This document shows, one piece after another, positions 1-11,341 of a DNA stretch of 64,000 bases. A program made the translations under genes and the position numbers. How positions within the stretch are numbered: position 1 is the stretch's first letter; the number at the start of each line of letters is the position of its first letter. Origin of the DNA: Armillaria gallica (Eukaryota > Basidiomycota > Agaricomycetes > Agaricales > Physalacriaceae); assembly GCA_037576215.1 (NCBI GenBank), contig JBANDB010000009.1, positions 2,976,001 through 3,040,000 of the forward strand, read 5' to 3'. Under the pieces are notes generated by a model. That model did no database searches. It was not told where the DNA came from and worked only from the letters and a program-made list of their open reading frames with translations.

Positions 1-2687
1 AGTTTATCCGGGGGAGCCAAATATTACGGCCAGATCGCCAATTCTTGGGTAGGCCAGGCCAATTACCTTTGACAAAAATCAGGCTGACATGCCCTTCACA
101 GTATTTCTTGCAGGTTTGGAACCTTGACCTATGAGGCGACGAAACTCTAACGTCTTCTATCTTAGAACGAAGATGGTGACGATGATGAATATGAAGATCA
201 TATGCTCAATCTCCAGAACATCCTCCCACCGGAAATCCTCGCTCGTGCCGCATCCTTCCCTATATCCGCCGTTCCCCACACCCTAAACGCAGAATCCGTT
301 AGTATTCAAAACCTATTTTGGTACTTACCGCCTGCGGATAAAGCTGCTGAACTGCGGTCAATATATTACACGAATGCTGCATGGATGTATGTCTATCCAT
401 GGATCATTACTCCCGTGACTGATGCTATCTATTGCTATAGGTACAACCCCATCCCTCAAGAATCCTTTGACTTTGAGGTGTATCATCAGTTTTACGATAC
501 TAGCAATGTGCCCTCCGCGGACGATCCCCTTCTTCCCCATCGACTATCCCTTATGTTCATGATTCTCGCCATCGGTACTCTGATGGATACATCTCTACCG
601 GCGTATAGTATTGAGGCCGAGAAGTACCACCAACTCGCCAAAGCCGCCTTGTTTCGTGATTCATTCGTCGATTCCCCAACAATCAATGCCGTACAAGCCT
701 TGGTGAGTTCCTTATCTTACTCCACAAATGTGCATATTGACTAACGTTGTGGGGATTCCCAGTATCTGATGACCTATTACCTATTCTTGTCGGATAGGAA
801 CGGCGCCGGATCAGGTTCTCGATGGGCTCTTATGGGCATGACGGTTAAGGTCGCACAAAGTGTAAGCCCTCATCTTACATTACAACTACAGTTGTGCTTA
901 CCTTTCCATTGCTCCCAGATCGGTCTTCGTAAGTCCTTGAGTCTATTTCGTGCTTTGACAGATAGTCTAACCATTTTCGGAAGATCGGGATAGCGGTCGA
1001 TGGAAAGGAATCGACCCTCATGAAGCCCAACGCCGGCGGGACCTTTTCTGGGAGATGTACACGTACGATTCGTGGCAGTGTCTGACATACGGACGGCCAA
1101 CGTCCTTCACATCAGCACATTTCGATTGTAAATTGCCCCACGGGAATGATCCTCCTGACGAGCAAAGTTGTAAGTACCTCCGATCTTTGACTTGATTGCC
1201 TCTGAAACGAAATTACTCCGTTGTAGTCCATGCATGGAAGCATAGATTCTCTTCAGAATGCATGAACCTTCTCCACGATCAGGCATTTGGGGCCAAGACT
1301 CCCACTTACGCCACTATCCTTCAACTGGATCGTAAACTACGTGCATTCCCCGTACCGCCGGTTCTTCAGGTAGCCGGGTTTGGCAGCTCAGAGCCCCGAC
1401 CAGGAGGGTTCCCTCAGACGATCATGCTGACGCTACAGCGCCACGTCGTCCTCGCGCTTAGGGAAATGAGTAAGTATTTTTGCTTCACTCATGTATCAGT
1501 TTCTGATGTGCCTGGGTAGATTTATTGTACCTTCATCGCAGCTTCTTTGCTCGAGCCATCAGTGACCACCCAAAGGACCCGCTTGGCAGCCCGTACGGAA
1601 CATCAGTCATCGCAGCATACCGCAGTGCCGGATCTTTGGTGGCCCTTATGCGCAATCTCCATACACAACTTCAAGAGCCCAGCGAGAGAATCTGGTTCCT
1701 GTGGGGTCACATGTTTTCTTGCGCGGTGTGTAATCTCTCCACCATCATATCCTGATCAGACCCATTCATCGAAGATTCAGATTGTGTTGGGATCCATTGT
1801 TACTCGTTGTCCATCCATGAGTTTGGCGCCATCTGCACTTGTACAGCTCGATTCAGCCTGTGAGCTATTTTCCAAGACCGCCCGAGGTTTCCGTGCAGGG
1901 AAAGTTTTGGTAAGGGTCCTCTGATCAATGAAGGTCCACGGTTGATTGACATCTTTCACTTACAGGCGATCATGCTTCGTTTGCAAGAAAAAGCCCACAT
2001 GAGTCTGGATGATTTCCGAAAAGGAAAAGGGTCCCCATCAGTCGGTACTCTGCCCAAGATCCTCAGTCACCAGTAGACGAAGATGACGAGTTGGCGATGT
2101 TGGGCGGAAAGTCGCGTCTGGTAAAGAAGGAACCTCGTCCCCACCCCTCATCAACCGTTCTCCAAATTCGCATGCCCCCGTCGTACCTCTCCCGCTAGCT
2201 CCCACTGCCGATATGGACTCTAACATGTTAGCCTATTTGGGCTCCTTCGGAACCAATCACCAGCCAGAACCAATGTCGGCAACGTCGTCCCATAACTCAT
2301 TTTCCGACACGGACATATCCCCTGTGTCCATGTACGGCATGTCTTCACTCCCCTCCGCAACCACCTTCCAGTCGGATCCGTCGTTCCTCTCGCAGTCACA
2401 GACCATGTTGCAGAATCACCATCAACAACAGCAGCCATCGCCTCCCTCGCATACGCATCGGCAGAATGGTAGTATGAGTAATGGGCATTCGCATGCTTTG
2501 AATGGGTTCCCGCAATACTTCCCTGTGTATGACTATGGTATGGAGAACGGGTCAACGGATACGGGTCCACGCCATGTTGGACCACAATCCTCGGCCGGGG
2601 CAGCAGCGTAGATCAAGTTCAGGGTCTCCAGAGGCCAACACGTTGCACACGACTTGGAACGACTTTGTTGAGATGGCTATGAATTAG
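1..2687 (+). CDS. Zn(II)2Cys6-type fungal transcription factor, 5' end outside window
   Basis: This is the 3' part of a fungal-specific transcription factor. The DNA-binding cluster would lie upstream and is not visible. The fungal_trans middle homology domain (PF04082 type) is spread over exons at about 1-48, 166-702, 763-861, 919-928, 984-1169, 1227-1469, 1521-1725, 1781-1909 and 1966 onward. It includes the family hallmark running from IGLHRDS to RRRDLFWEMYTYD. The 10-nt exon 919-928 is needed to read IGLH in frame. The tail (2213 onward) is Q/S/H-rich, as expected of an activation region. Two one-base frame changes, near 2035 and 2150, are unexplained by introns. The end is uncertain: frame 2213-2611 stops at 2611, but splicing 2551-2611 out gives a C-terminus ending WNDFVEMAMN, which I prefer. 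The target genes are unknown. Confidence 0.85.
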
Positions 2688-3408
2688 GACATGTTTTGCG
2701 CCCTCGGTTTGGGAATAGACATACCTACTTTTACGACGTCAGTGTAATATTTTTTCTTGCTTGTATGTGATTGCTGTTATATTAGGATCTTTCTTGTCTG
2801 ATTCTGTAAACTATTGTCTATTGTTAGGATCTATATGTACCGCTTAGATCTACTCTTAAAATTTCTTCTTTGCGACGCACTCGCTATGTGTGAATAGTTT
2901 AGGTGTATGGGTGAAAACCAGAGTTCTCCGGCTCAACGCGTAGACTTCTTGGGGGGAGACAAACGTGCTGAGGATCCCCCCTTCGAAAGCTATGTACGCT
3001 AAGCCAACTAGAGGTAGATGGGCGTGGGTGGGAGGGTAGCAATTAAATGAGCTTTGATGCTTCGTTACGGGCTGAGCTCAGGTATGAGCGGTCTGGCTTG
3101 CCTTCGGTGTGATGGCTAAGGGAAGGTTCCAGTCTCCCGATTACATGCTCACTCGTACACAAACCCTATTCTTAGATCCTAGATCTCGTATACTCTAGAA
3201 CGTCAAGCTGTCTTCTTTCATTTATAGATGGTTTGCAACCTCGAGTCGAAGATATTGAACAACCACGCTCGAAAAATGTACACTGAAATCTAACATGCAA
3301 TTTGCTGATTACACTTCTGCTTTTTATTAATTCTTACTAACCTTCCATACGTATTGTAATGAGCGAGTAGGGGTAGTGCACTATATCCTGTGCGAATAGT
3401 CTGTATAT
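2688..3408. other. Intergenic, tail-to-tail spacer
   Basis: This 720-bp spacer lies between the ends of two convergent genes. It is AT-richer than its flanks, and stretches such as 2745-2870 look like 3' UTR. I see no ORF with protein-like composition, no tRNA and no repeat. Confidence 0.5.
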
Positions 3409-4661
3409 CTAGCCTCGCCACCACTTGCCAAACTTCGCTAGGCTATACCGGACACTCTTCCCTATACCGGCGCTGACGAGACCTTTGGCAGTCTGAATTG
3501 TTGCAGGTAGGCGGACGATACGTTTCATCTCTGTGAGAACAGTTAGGTGAGGATGAATGCAGGAAAGAGAATGAGACGTACCGCCCTCTAGTAGGGTATC
3601 CAACCTCTTGTCCGCAGCCAGGCGAATCCAAAAGCGCTCCTCCTCCTCATTCTGAGCCATATGCCGGGTCCTTAAGGCCTCCAGCAAGACCCTCGGTAGC
3701 TTACGGAGATGTTTCTCCCTGGCCAGAGGGGAAAGGTCTTGTTTCAGCCTCCCAGCCTCGCTTGTCCAGTCCACACCAGGCAACCCACCCACAAGCCGTC
3801 CATACAGTTCTTTGAACTGCGCCTCCTGTTTCCGCACAATATTCCCGACCTTCCCTCTGTTCTCCGCCGGCAACACCATCCTTGGATCCCCAGAGTAGCT
3901 GATTCCAGCTATCTTCTCATATAGTTCTCGTTCTGAGAACTCTTCGGGAAGGAGGAGGAGTGCTGATCGTAGGGCACTGACGAGATTGACTTGTTGGGTC
4001 AGCCGTACCCGCGCATCATCCTTGATTATCCGGAGAGGTTTGTGCATGCGTCCCGCAAGATAAAGTGTGCGCCAGTTGAGCAGGTCATCGCAGAGGTTGT
4101 CAACTGTGGTCACGCCGTACTTGATCGTCACCCCCTGATTCTGCATGGGTACATAGGCGTTGAACCATACCCTGCACCGCCGGAAGACTGCACAGTCGAG
4201 ACATAGTCACTACCGAGCACCCTTGCGCTGAGCGGGTAATGCGACGGAAACTGATGCATATTGATGGAGTGGAAATGGCTTGGATGGGTGACGGCGAACA
4301 TGAAATCGAGAACCGGACCACCTTTGCCAGGCTCTGCGGTTGTCTCGTAACCATCCTGTTCGAATACGCCGCTGCCATAGGCAAATGCGTAACGGATGGG
4401 AGCTTCAAATTCAGCAACGACACTTTCTAAAAGGGCACGGGTGGAGTTGCTGACGGGAAGAAGCTGATTCTTGCCAAAGCTGGGCGGTAATTGGGGTCGG
4501 GAGAGCGGGGATGACGGTTCGTATGGACGGGGAGCGGGATGAAGCCGTGTTTGTCGTCGACGACGAGGCGGCGGGGAAGGCGGGGGAAGACTGTTGGAGG
4601 CTGTCGGGACGCTTTCTGTAGCAAAGGCCCGTATGCAGCTGCGTGCAGGGACTCGAAGCAT
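3409..4661 (-). CDS. TAM41: Mitochondrial phosphatidate cytidylyltransferase TAM41/Mmp37
   Basis: It makes CDP-diacylglycerol from phosphatidic acid and CTP at the matrix side of the inner mitochondrial membrane, the first step toward cardiolipin. The start at 4661 gives an Arg/Ser/Pro-rich leader consistent with a mitochondrial presequence. Next come the family's nucleotidyltransferase signatures: FAYGSGVFEQ, then LDFMFAVTHPSHFHSIN. The second half (4146 down to 3409) holds VTIKYGVTTVDNLCDDL and LYLAGRMHKPLRI, typical of Mmp37. A short intron precedes the last exon around 3533-3583. The two halves are in different frames: near 4171 one base is missing in a G run (minus strand) exactly where the family reads GAG followed by a WFN motif. 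No intron fits there. Given that the gene is single-copy and conserved, I take this as a likely sequence error rather than a pseudogene. Confidence 0.9.
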
Positions 4662-5851
4662 GGCGTGATGAAGATTAATTAATGATAGTCGTGTGAGGGC
4701 TATGACGGCGCCAGCTTGCCAAGTTGCTTGATAGAAAGATGATGGAAGCAGGGAAAGAGCGATTTCTCGTCACGTGCAGTATTGAAATCAGTTTCGGCCA
4801 CAAACGGTGCACTCTCCTTCAACCGTGCCGTGCCGAGTTCCTTCTATCCAGCAAAGCTACCCAAGAGCCAGCAAGAGTCCTATTGCTAATGCATTTCACC
4901 CGCAAGGATTCATCTGAGGATATTGCAGTCTCCGGACCCGAAGAGTCCAGGCATTAATTAGCTGGGTCTATTAACTGCCGTCATGGTATCAGGATGTAAG
5001 TACTGTTAATGCCAAGTTTACAATCTTCAAAGCCCTTTTCCTGCAGTGGTGCGGCTAGTGCTACTACTTACCACGACCTTACCGGTTACCTCTAGAACCC
5101 TCGAACAATTTTAGTTTGGGTCGCAGTAGTGACTCACGACAATGGTTATGGGAAGGTCCACCTGCCACGATATGTACACGCAGTGATGAGACCGCGACCA
5201 CGCCCCTTTGCGTTTTGAATATCTTTCATTCGCGTCTTGTGCACCATATATACCGGTCCCGGGCTGCGGGAAAGACATCGAGTCAGCCTGAGCCCCGCTC
5301 GATCGAAGCTCTAACTCACCAGAAATTTGGGATCGCATTTGTTTATGTAGTCCCCTAGGCAGATAAGACAGTCGAGATTTGAAATAGAACGTTTGTTTAG
5401 GAGATGATCAAACAAGTAGACACTAACGTCCTCACTCAAGGAACAGCACGGGTAAAACAGCCACTTTTGTCATTCCCTCACTGCAACAAATCGATACTTA
5501 TTTCCAAGCCCAAGATCCAAGCCCTGTTTTTGGTCCCGACACGAGAGTGTCAGTATACAAACACAATGTTACCTACGGAAGTACTGTTCCTCATGATCAG
5601 GCCTTTCCTTCCCAGTACCTTCGCCCGGGAGTAGTGAAGGCATGCAATATACTTGTAGCATAGTACGAAGAGTTCAAGTTGCGAAGGTCTCAATAAACCT
5701 AAGGTATGTCGACTGGATAGCGAGTTCTCCCACCCACAAGTGATTGTAAGGTTCCTCCCGTAGTCAACATTACATTCACGCCCGCGCTTGTTGCAATTGA
5801 TCAAATGCAAAAAGAAGAAAAAAAAGTCGAAGACCGGTGCTAATCATTTAA
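4662..5851. other. Gene-poor spacer
   Basis: About 1.2 kb upstream of TAM41. Short ORFs on both strands have no recognisable composition or splice context. I see no RNA gene or repeat here. Confidence 0.4.
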
Positions 5852-5853
5852 TA

Positions 5854-5892
5854 GGGGAATTCAAACCTGCTGAGTTCGCGTTGATTTCGCGG
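5854..5892 (+). repeat. Left terminal inverted repeat of the MITE
   Basis: Begins GGGGAATTCAAACC and pairs with 6198-6235 in inverted orientation. One G in the leading run is absent from the right copy. Confidence 0.75.
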
Positions 5893-6197
5893 TCAGATGT
5901 CGATTAAAGAAAACGGAATAAAAAAGATGTAAGGTGAAATCGGATTTCGCGATGATTTTCGTCGAGTTCGGCAAATGCACGGACAATACCGTCTGAGTTT
6001 TAAAATCCGTTGACAGGCACGCGGCTTTCGAGCGGCAGAACTAAGGCATTTTCCATACATCGGCATTTTCGAAACTCCGCAGAAAGAGACTACGCGAAAT
6101 CAGCGCGAACTCGGGCTGGGGGCTGTCAAAGCAAAATCGGATTTCGTTCGGAGTTCACACAACAAAACCCACGAAATCAAAGACGAAATCAGAATCA

Positions 6198-6235
6198 GAG
6201 TGAAATCGACGCGAAATTAGCAGGTTTGGATTCCC
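6198..6235 (-). repeat. Right terminal inverted repeat of the MITE
   Basis: Read on the minus strand it begins GGGAATCCAAACC and parallels the left repeat through the GATTTC block. Confidence 0.75.
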
Positions 6236-6284
6236 TATTGGTGGCAAAGTTTTAGGTATAACCTCAATGTCGAAGTTGTGTGTC

Positions 6285-6368
6285 GGCCGGCTAGCGTAAT
6301 GGTTAACGCGTCAGTTTCCGGTGCATACCATAAGCTGAAGATTCCATGTTCGAGTCCTGGGTTGGTCG
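6285..6368 (+). tRNA. tRNA-Arg (anticodon CCG) with 11-nt intron
   Basis: The cloverleaf was folded by hand. The acceptor stem pairs 6285-6291 with 6361-6367 (G-U wobbles included), with discriminator G6368. The D stem is GCG/CGC (6294-6296 and 6307-6309), with loop TAATGGTTAA. The anticodon stem pairs TCAGT (6311-6315) with GCTGA (6334-6338). The T arm is 6344-6360 with loop TTCGAGT and one T-C mismatch. The anticodon loop carries TT-CCG-G, then an 11-nt insert 6322-6332 at the canonical 37/38 intron position, then A. Internal promoter boxes fit: A box TAGCGTAATGG and B box GTTCGAGTCC. The anticodon CCG reads CGG. No CCA is encoded, as expected in eukaryotes. Confidence 0.85.
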
Positions 6369-6371
6369 ATC

Positions 6372-6376
6372 TTTTT
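6372..6376 (+). terminator. RNA polymerase III T-run terminator
   Basis: A run of five T lies four bases after the tRNA discriminator base, with a longer T run a few bases on as backup. Confidence 0.7.
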
Positions 6377-8764
6377 GTAGGTTGTTTTTTTCGATGTTTT
6401 TCTTTTGAAGTTTTGCTCCTTCATTGTCCAGGACCTTCAAGCCTTGGATCTTGACCAGGGCAGCATGTCGAGGAGGGTGCCTGGAGGAGGAACAACAAGC
6501 GTCGTATATTTACGATCGGACAAATTTCGATTGATCAAGTAACCGATAAGTTGCCGGTTAATCTCAAGTCTAGACGGTCGCATACAAAGACTTGTATTAC
6601 TAAGTCCGTTCAAACTGGTGGACTCTTAGTCTCCGAAGAATGAAGATCCCGCTGTTCTCCTTTACATCCTCCGTCTCAACAGCATCATGCCCAGCCAGCA
6701 GCCCAGGTTGCGTCCAGACACTACAGCAATAACTCCTTCGAATGTCATCTAGGTGCTGTGTCCGTCAGAACTCAGTCTCCTGCAAGCGGTATATTTGGCC
6801 CGCCAAGGATAGAAGAACTACCATATCACAGGCACCAAAATGAAATTGATTGCCACAAAAACGACCGTCCATAGTCGTCCATTCGTCCTGATCGACGATG
6901 ATCGCGTTTGCGTTTAAGCAACTAAAAACGAAATCAAATAGGTTGATTATATTGTGTTCTGTGGTATCCAGTTGACTGCCGAGAGTCGTATGGTATGAAT
7001 GGATGAACATCAAGGGATGAATATTGGATCTGGAACTAGATGCGTCCAAGCATCAAGTGGATGACTTGTTAATTAATACATCCGGACCACGGGAAAAGAG
7101 TTGTGGAATGCTCGTACCTTTGTGAGGTAGCCATTCTGTGCCTCGTAAGGAGCATCGAGGACAGTATCATAGGCCCCTGACGTGTCTGAATGATAGAAGC
7201 TATAGCCTTAGACAGTCATGAGAGAGGACAAGGTGGATGTGCCTAGCCGTGCCGGGGATACAGCACGAAACTAAATTGATTCTCCTCTCTTGGGAAAAAC
7301 AATGCCCGAGTCGGAGGAATGTGGGCTCACGGAAAACCCACGTCTGTCCGTCCGTGCGATGGAAAAGCTCCGTTGACTTTTGGGTTTTCTGGTGCGCCAA
7401 GACTTGGCTTGAACTTGCGAACATCTGCGTATCAGTGAAATCAAAGATTGTGCGACGGGCGGTGCTCCGAGGAGTTGTACGTCACAGCTACCCTTGTAGC
7501 TCTGGCGACGCAACTAATGGACGGCGTAGGCAAATATCTCAGCTTTTCAAGGCAGGCAGCTAATCGCCAATGCGAAGATTGAACGCAAGCGGCGTGCCGC
7601 GTCTATGCTAGGTCTGGAATTTCGGACGGAACCAACAGGCAATTTTACGTTAAACGACTTGTAGAATGTCACGAATGAATTACGCAGTCTCTACTCATAA
7701 ACTGAAGCGAAGGCCACTGCAAGAACGATCCAAGTGGGAGTTGGCCGCTCTGAGAAACTGTTAACGCCCCACAAAAAGGTGGGGAAACAGTCTTCTGCGG
7801 ATACCTCCCCGCGTTGCAATCACTCTGCGAAGCTTAGGATGTCCTGATATGTGATCCTGCATCGAGCCTTCGCATGTGTGTTAGTAGGACAGCCTGTATC
7901 AACGTGTCGGCCAGAACCGGAGCACTGAGGATATTACTACCTTCTCTTTTATCCCCGCAGGGTTGAAAGGTGCTTAGCCACCGAGTATGAAGATCTAAAG
8001 CGAAGAAGAGTCGGAGGGTTCGGCGATTGAGGAAACCCAACAGCAGGCACGTTGTTCAACTCCAGACTTGAGCTTATCTATGTTATGTTTTTCTGATGAA
8101 CATTCGCTGTCGCCGTCTTTTGTTTCTTGGATGGGTAGTATCATACAGCGTGGCGGTAGAGACACCACGTTGTTACGTCTGCCATCTGGCATCAAAAGTT
8201 CCGCAGGCGGGATAACACCGCCTCTAGACTTTGAAGTGTATGGATTGTTATGGATACGTGAGACTTGGTTGATAAGAGATAAGACCCTCAAAACGCTTCT
8301 GAGCCAGAGCATGTCCAGAGCATGTAGTTACAACACGTTTTAACAGAGAGACGAGCGCCTGTCGGGGAAAAGTGGGGGCATCTTCGGTGCTTGATGACTG
8401 AGGAAGAGTCCAGATTTTTTTCTGGGCAGGACGAGAGCGCGAGATAGACACTGAGCAGCTCACCTTGGCTGAATGGAAGGAAGCGGTGTAGGTTATTTCA
8501 AACTCCGCACCTAAGCGACCGACTCGGACTCGGACCGTCGAGACGTACTCTATAGACCACCGCAGTGAACTCAAAAGCACCGGTGCTTCTCTTCATCTCT
8601 ACAGTACTTATAGCTTATAGATCTTTAAAGCATCCTCTTAGATTTCCCTTTACCTTTTCTTCTGTATCAGTAATAGTGAGTCACTTCACAGTCACGCCGC
8701 GTCTCACCGCTCATTTGTTTTGCAGATTTTTTTCGTGTCCCCCCCGCCTGGCTATGCTATCGAC
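6377..8764. other. Gene-poor spacer
   Basis: About 2.4 kb between the tRNA and the Nudix gene. Scattered ORFs up to 110 codons (for example minus 8248-8580 and plus 7237-7563) overlap each other on both strands. They lack splice-linked continuation or a recognisable domain, so none is called. The last 200 bp are pyrimidine-rich and probably hold the Nudix promoter and 5' UTR. Confidence 0.4.
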
Positions 8765-9748
8765 ATGGCCGTAGCGTCCGCAAGCGTGTTTCATACCGTC
8801 CGAACTCCCTCCTTCTTGTCTACGGTCAAGCCTTTCACCAAAGAGACGTTGAAGAAGATTCAGACAGTGCTCGATCCCACCCCTGCTATCGACGCCTCGA
8901 GGCCCCAGTTCATACCCGGGAAGAAGAACGCTGCTGTTCTAATCCCCCTCTGCAACCTCGATGGTGTTCCGGGAATCCTCTTTGAGGTCAGGTCGAAGCG
9001 TATGAGGACTCACTCCGGTGAAGTCAGGTGAGCGCGTCAATCAATTATGCGTTCGCTTAGCTGCAGCTGATCCTTCTCTCCCTAGTTTTCCGGGAGGAAA
9101 GGTGGATGAAGTGAGTATCACTGTCTTTCGTGTTTTTATTCATCCCTGACCGGTGATGCGTAGGAGGACGATTCTTTCAAGGCAGCCGCGCTTCGTGAGA
9201 CGCACGAAGAACTGGGCGTAGGCCCAAAGCAGGTTGAGATCCTGGGAGAAATTGGGCCCCCAGAGATCAACATGAGGGGTGACATGTCGGTATGGCCGCT
9301 AGTCGTACGTGCCCTTTTCTCTTTCATCAGTCACAATTTGACGCCTGCTATAGGGATTCATCAACCCTGAGAAGGAAGATTTCTCGTCGTTGGCAGATAA
9401 CGAACCCCTGCCTTCGGTTTCGATATCGACATCATGAAGCAGGTGTCCCAGGCAGAAGTCGACAACGTTTTCCATTTGCCATTGTCTGCGATGACTTCTC
9501 CTTCGCGTCTTCGACCTTCCATGTTTCGCGGACAACGCCCTTACTGGGCGATAGACGTCTCCGATTTACAATCTTCGCAACAAATAGAGCACAGGACAGA
9601 TACCCACAGCGACATGTCGCTGCCTCACTCCAAGCCAGGGACTAATGATGACAATGAAATAGGGATTGGGAAGGACAACAAATTAGAAATATGGGGTTTA
9701 ACTGGGTGGTATCTCTCGATGTTTATGAGAACCCTGAAGATGTGTTAG
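8765..9748 (+). CDS. Nudix hydrolase, CoA pyrophosphatase type
   Basis: Nudix enzymes cleave nucleoside diphosphates linked to another moiety. The CoAse/Pcd1 branch acts on CoA or oxidised CoA, usually in peroxisomes. The Nudix box is split by short introns: FPGGKVDE (exon about 9088-9111) joins a long helix ending in LRETHEELGV, matching the REUXEEXGU core. Upstream, AAVLIPLCN and FEVRSKRMRTHSGEVR are typical of the CoAse group. Downstream, VFHLPLSAMTSP and RPYWAIDVSDL also fit. I chose ATG 8765 (context GACATGG) over the in-frame 8720, which would add a short odd leader. Near 9420 the frame shifts by one missing base in a T run, splitting the last exon. No peroxisomal targeting signal is evident at the C-terminus. 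Confidence 0.85.
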
Positions 9749-9987
9749 CAGTGTATATTTTGTTGTATTACTTGCTGGGAATAGGTTAGTCTGGGTTACC
9801 GAGTCGCAGGTATATTTTCGACGTGAGCCACTTCGAACCAATCGGCGAAGGATATTTCTCGACAATGTCCGCATTATTTAAGGCAGAAGGCACATTGGGA
9901 TATATTAACGCAGAGTGAAGAGGAGGAGGATTACCAATGGGGGAACCACGAGTCGAAAATGAGATTAGGTTACTTGTCAGATAAAAG

Positions 9988-11162
9988 TTATGCCCCTTTA
10001 AGGTCCACTCCCATCTTTCGTGTTGTAAGGAGTGACGACTTTACGCGCCTCAATGACGACTGCACTTGATGCTCCATGGTGTGAGAGTCGGCGCACAAGG
10101 AACAGACGCAGTGGGGGTCGTGGTGTATGATAGGCTCCGCTTTGCATCCATTGGGATCGAAGCGTAGGCAGATGTATCTTTGATCAGAGATGTGGACGAG
10201 GGGGCCGTCTTTCCATTCAACGAGAAAGGAACGACATTGCTTGCTGGGAGCAGCGACAGTGCACAAGTTGACCATATTTGAGGCACAATGGTCGAAGGAA
10301 CGGGTACGAAAAGATTCCTTGTATGGCTGGTACAATGGAACGCTTCCCGATGAAACTTCCACAGGCTGACTTTGCGCATCTCCGCCTCCTGCTGCATAAC
10401 AGGTAGTTGACCTTGCCTGTTTGGACACCACCTGACCAGTTCCCAGAGGATGGATGAGGAATGAATGGGTCTTTGAATAACTTAACGCGGTGATCCTTGT
10501 CGAAGTGTTTGTAGGCTTCAAACCACATCTAAAAATGGGGATCTGAAAAGCATGGCGTGTAAACGTTCATTGAGCTCGCTTGCTGAAGCCTATAGAAATG
10601 GCAAACCCCAAGAGACTGCTGTAACACTCCAAGAAATCTGCGCGTGAAAGGTCAATCTCAGGCGGTGCATTGAAAACATCAAGCTCGCTGATGTTTTTTG
10701 CTCACCCCAATAGTTGTCAAGCGTGTCATCTTGACGCGAGGCAAGGCACCGTCTTTGCACCGCATGTTTGGTACATGGAAGGAGCGAAACATGGCGAGAG
10801 GAACCAGGATTTGATGAATGAGCAAGGTTTTATAGTCCCCGTGGAATGCTGTATCGTTCAGAATATATGCCTCTAGATTTTTATCCGTGGCTCGTCGGGG
10901 AGTGGCATGGTCAAAGTGGACATATCGACGTTGAAGCTTGAAGCTTGAAGCCGTGCTTTGTTCGAGCATCGATCCTGGAGCTGAACGTGAACCTGCGGAG
11001 GTCTTCTTCAGGCGAAGATAACACGGTACCTGGACTTCCACTACCGTCTGCACCGTCCGAACAACGAATTTCTTTTTCTTCCTCCGAGACGTCTGAGGGA
11101 TTTCCGCCCTTTGCAATGGATTCCTTTTTTCTCTGAGCTCTTCTCAGCGCATTCCTACCCAA
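9988..11162 (-). CDS. Hypothetical protein with Cys/His-containing C-terminus
   Basis: Not recognised. The N-terminal part (11162 down to about 10910) is charged and Glu/Lys/Arg-rich. A middle block (down to about 10690) contains LEAYILNDTAFHGDYKTLLI. An intron with good ends probably follows near 10630-10695. The C-terminal part starts near 10528 with MWFEAYKHFDKDHRVKLFKD and ends at 9988 after a segment with several Cys and His (CLRF, HHDPHCVCSLCADSH) that could bind zinc. Joining the pieces needs at least one one-base shift near 10450, and the N-terminal frame is uncertain. It lies tail-to-tail with the Nudix gene. It could also be two small genes or a decaying one. Confidence 0.4.
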
Positions 11163-11341
11163 CTCATTTCTTCAGGGCTCTTTGAAGGGTCTCCTTTGTT
11201 TAACCCACATTGCCGGACCCGTCATTAGAACTTGCAGTAGCACCGGACTGAGACATGAGTAAGATTATGTTGGGAGATAGAGTACAAGTCGAAGACTTGA
11301 AGTGTAAGCTGTAAACATTTCTCGTCTGCAGCCAGCATCGT

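Larger units (their letters stand above)
5854..6235. mobile_element. MITE (non-autonomous DNA transposon) with terminal inverted repeats
   Basis: A 382-bp element. Its left end, from 5854, and the reverse complement of its right end, ending at 6235, match over about 36 bp with roughly four or five differences; both contain AAACCTGCT and a GATTTC block. The ends are flanked by TA (5852-5853 and 6236-6237), which fits the TA target duplication of the Tc1/mariner superfamily. The interior is full of degenerate GAAATC/GATTTC words and has no convincing coding capacity, so it cannot mobilise itself. The superfamily assignment rests only on the dinucleotide duplication, and a PIF/Harbinger origin is possible. 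Confidence 0.75.

Noticed and set aside
6010..6255. 81-codon ORF on the plus strand
   Set aside because: It lies inside the MITE and is made of the repeated GAAATC words; it also crosses the right inverted repeat.
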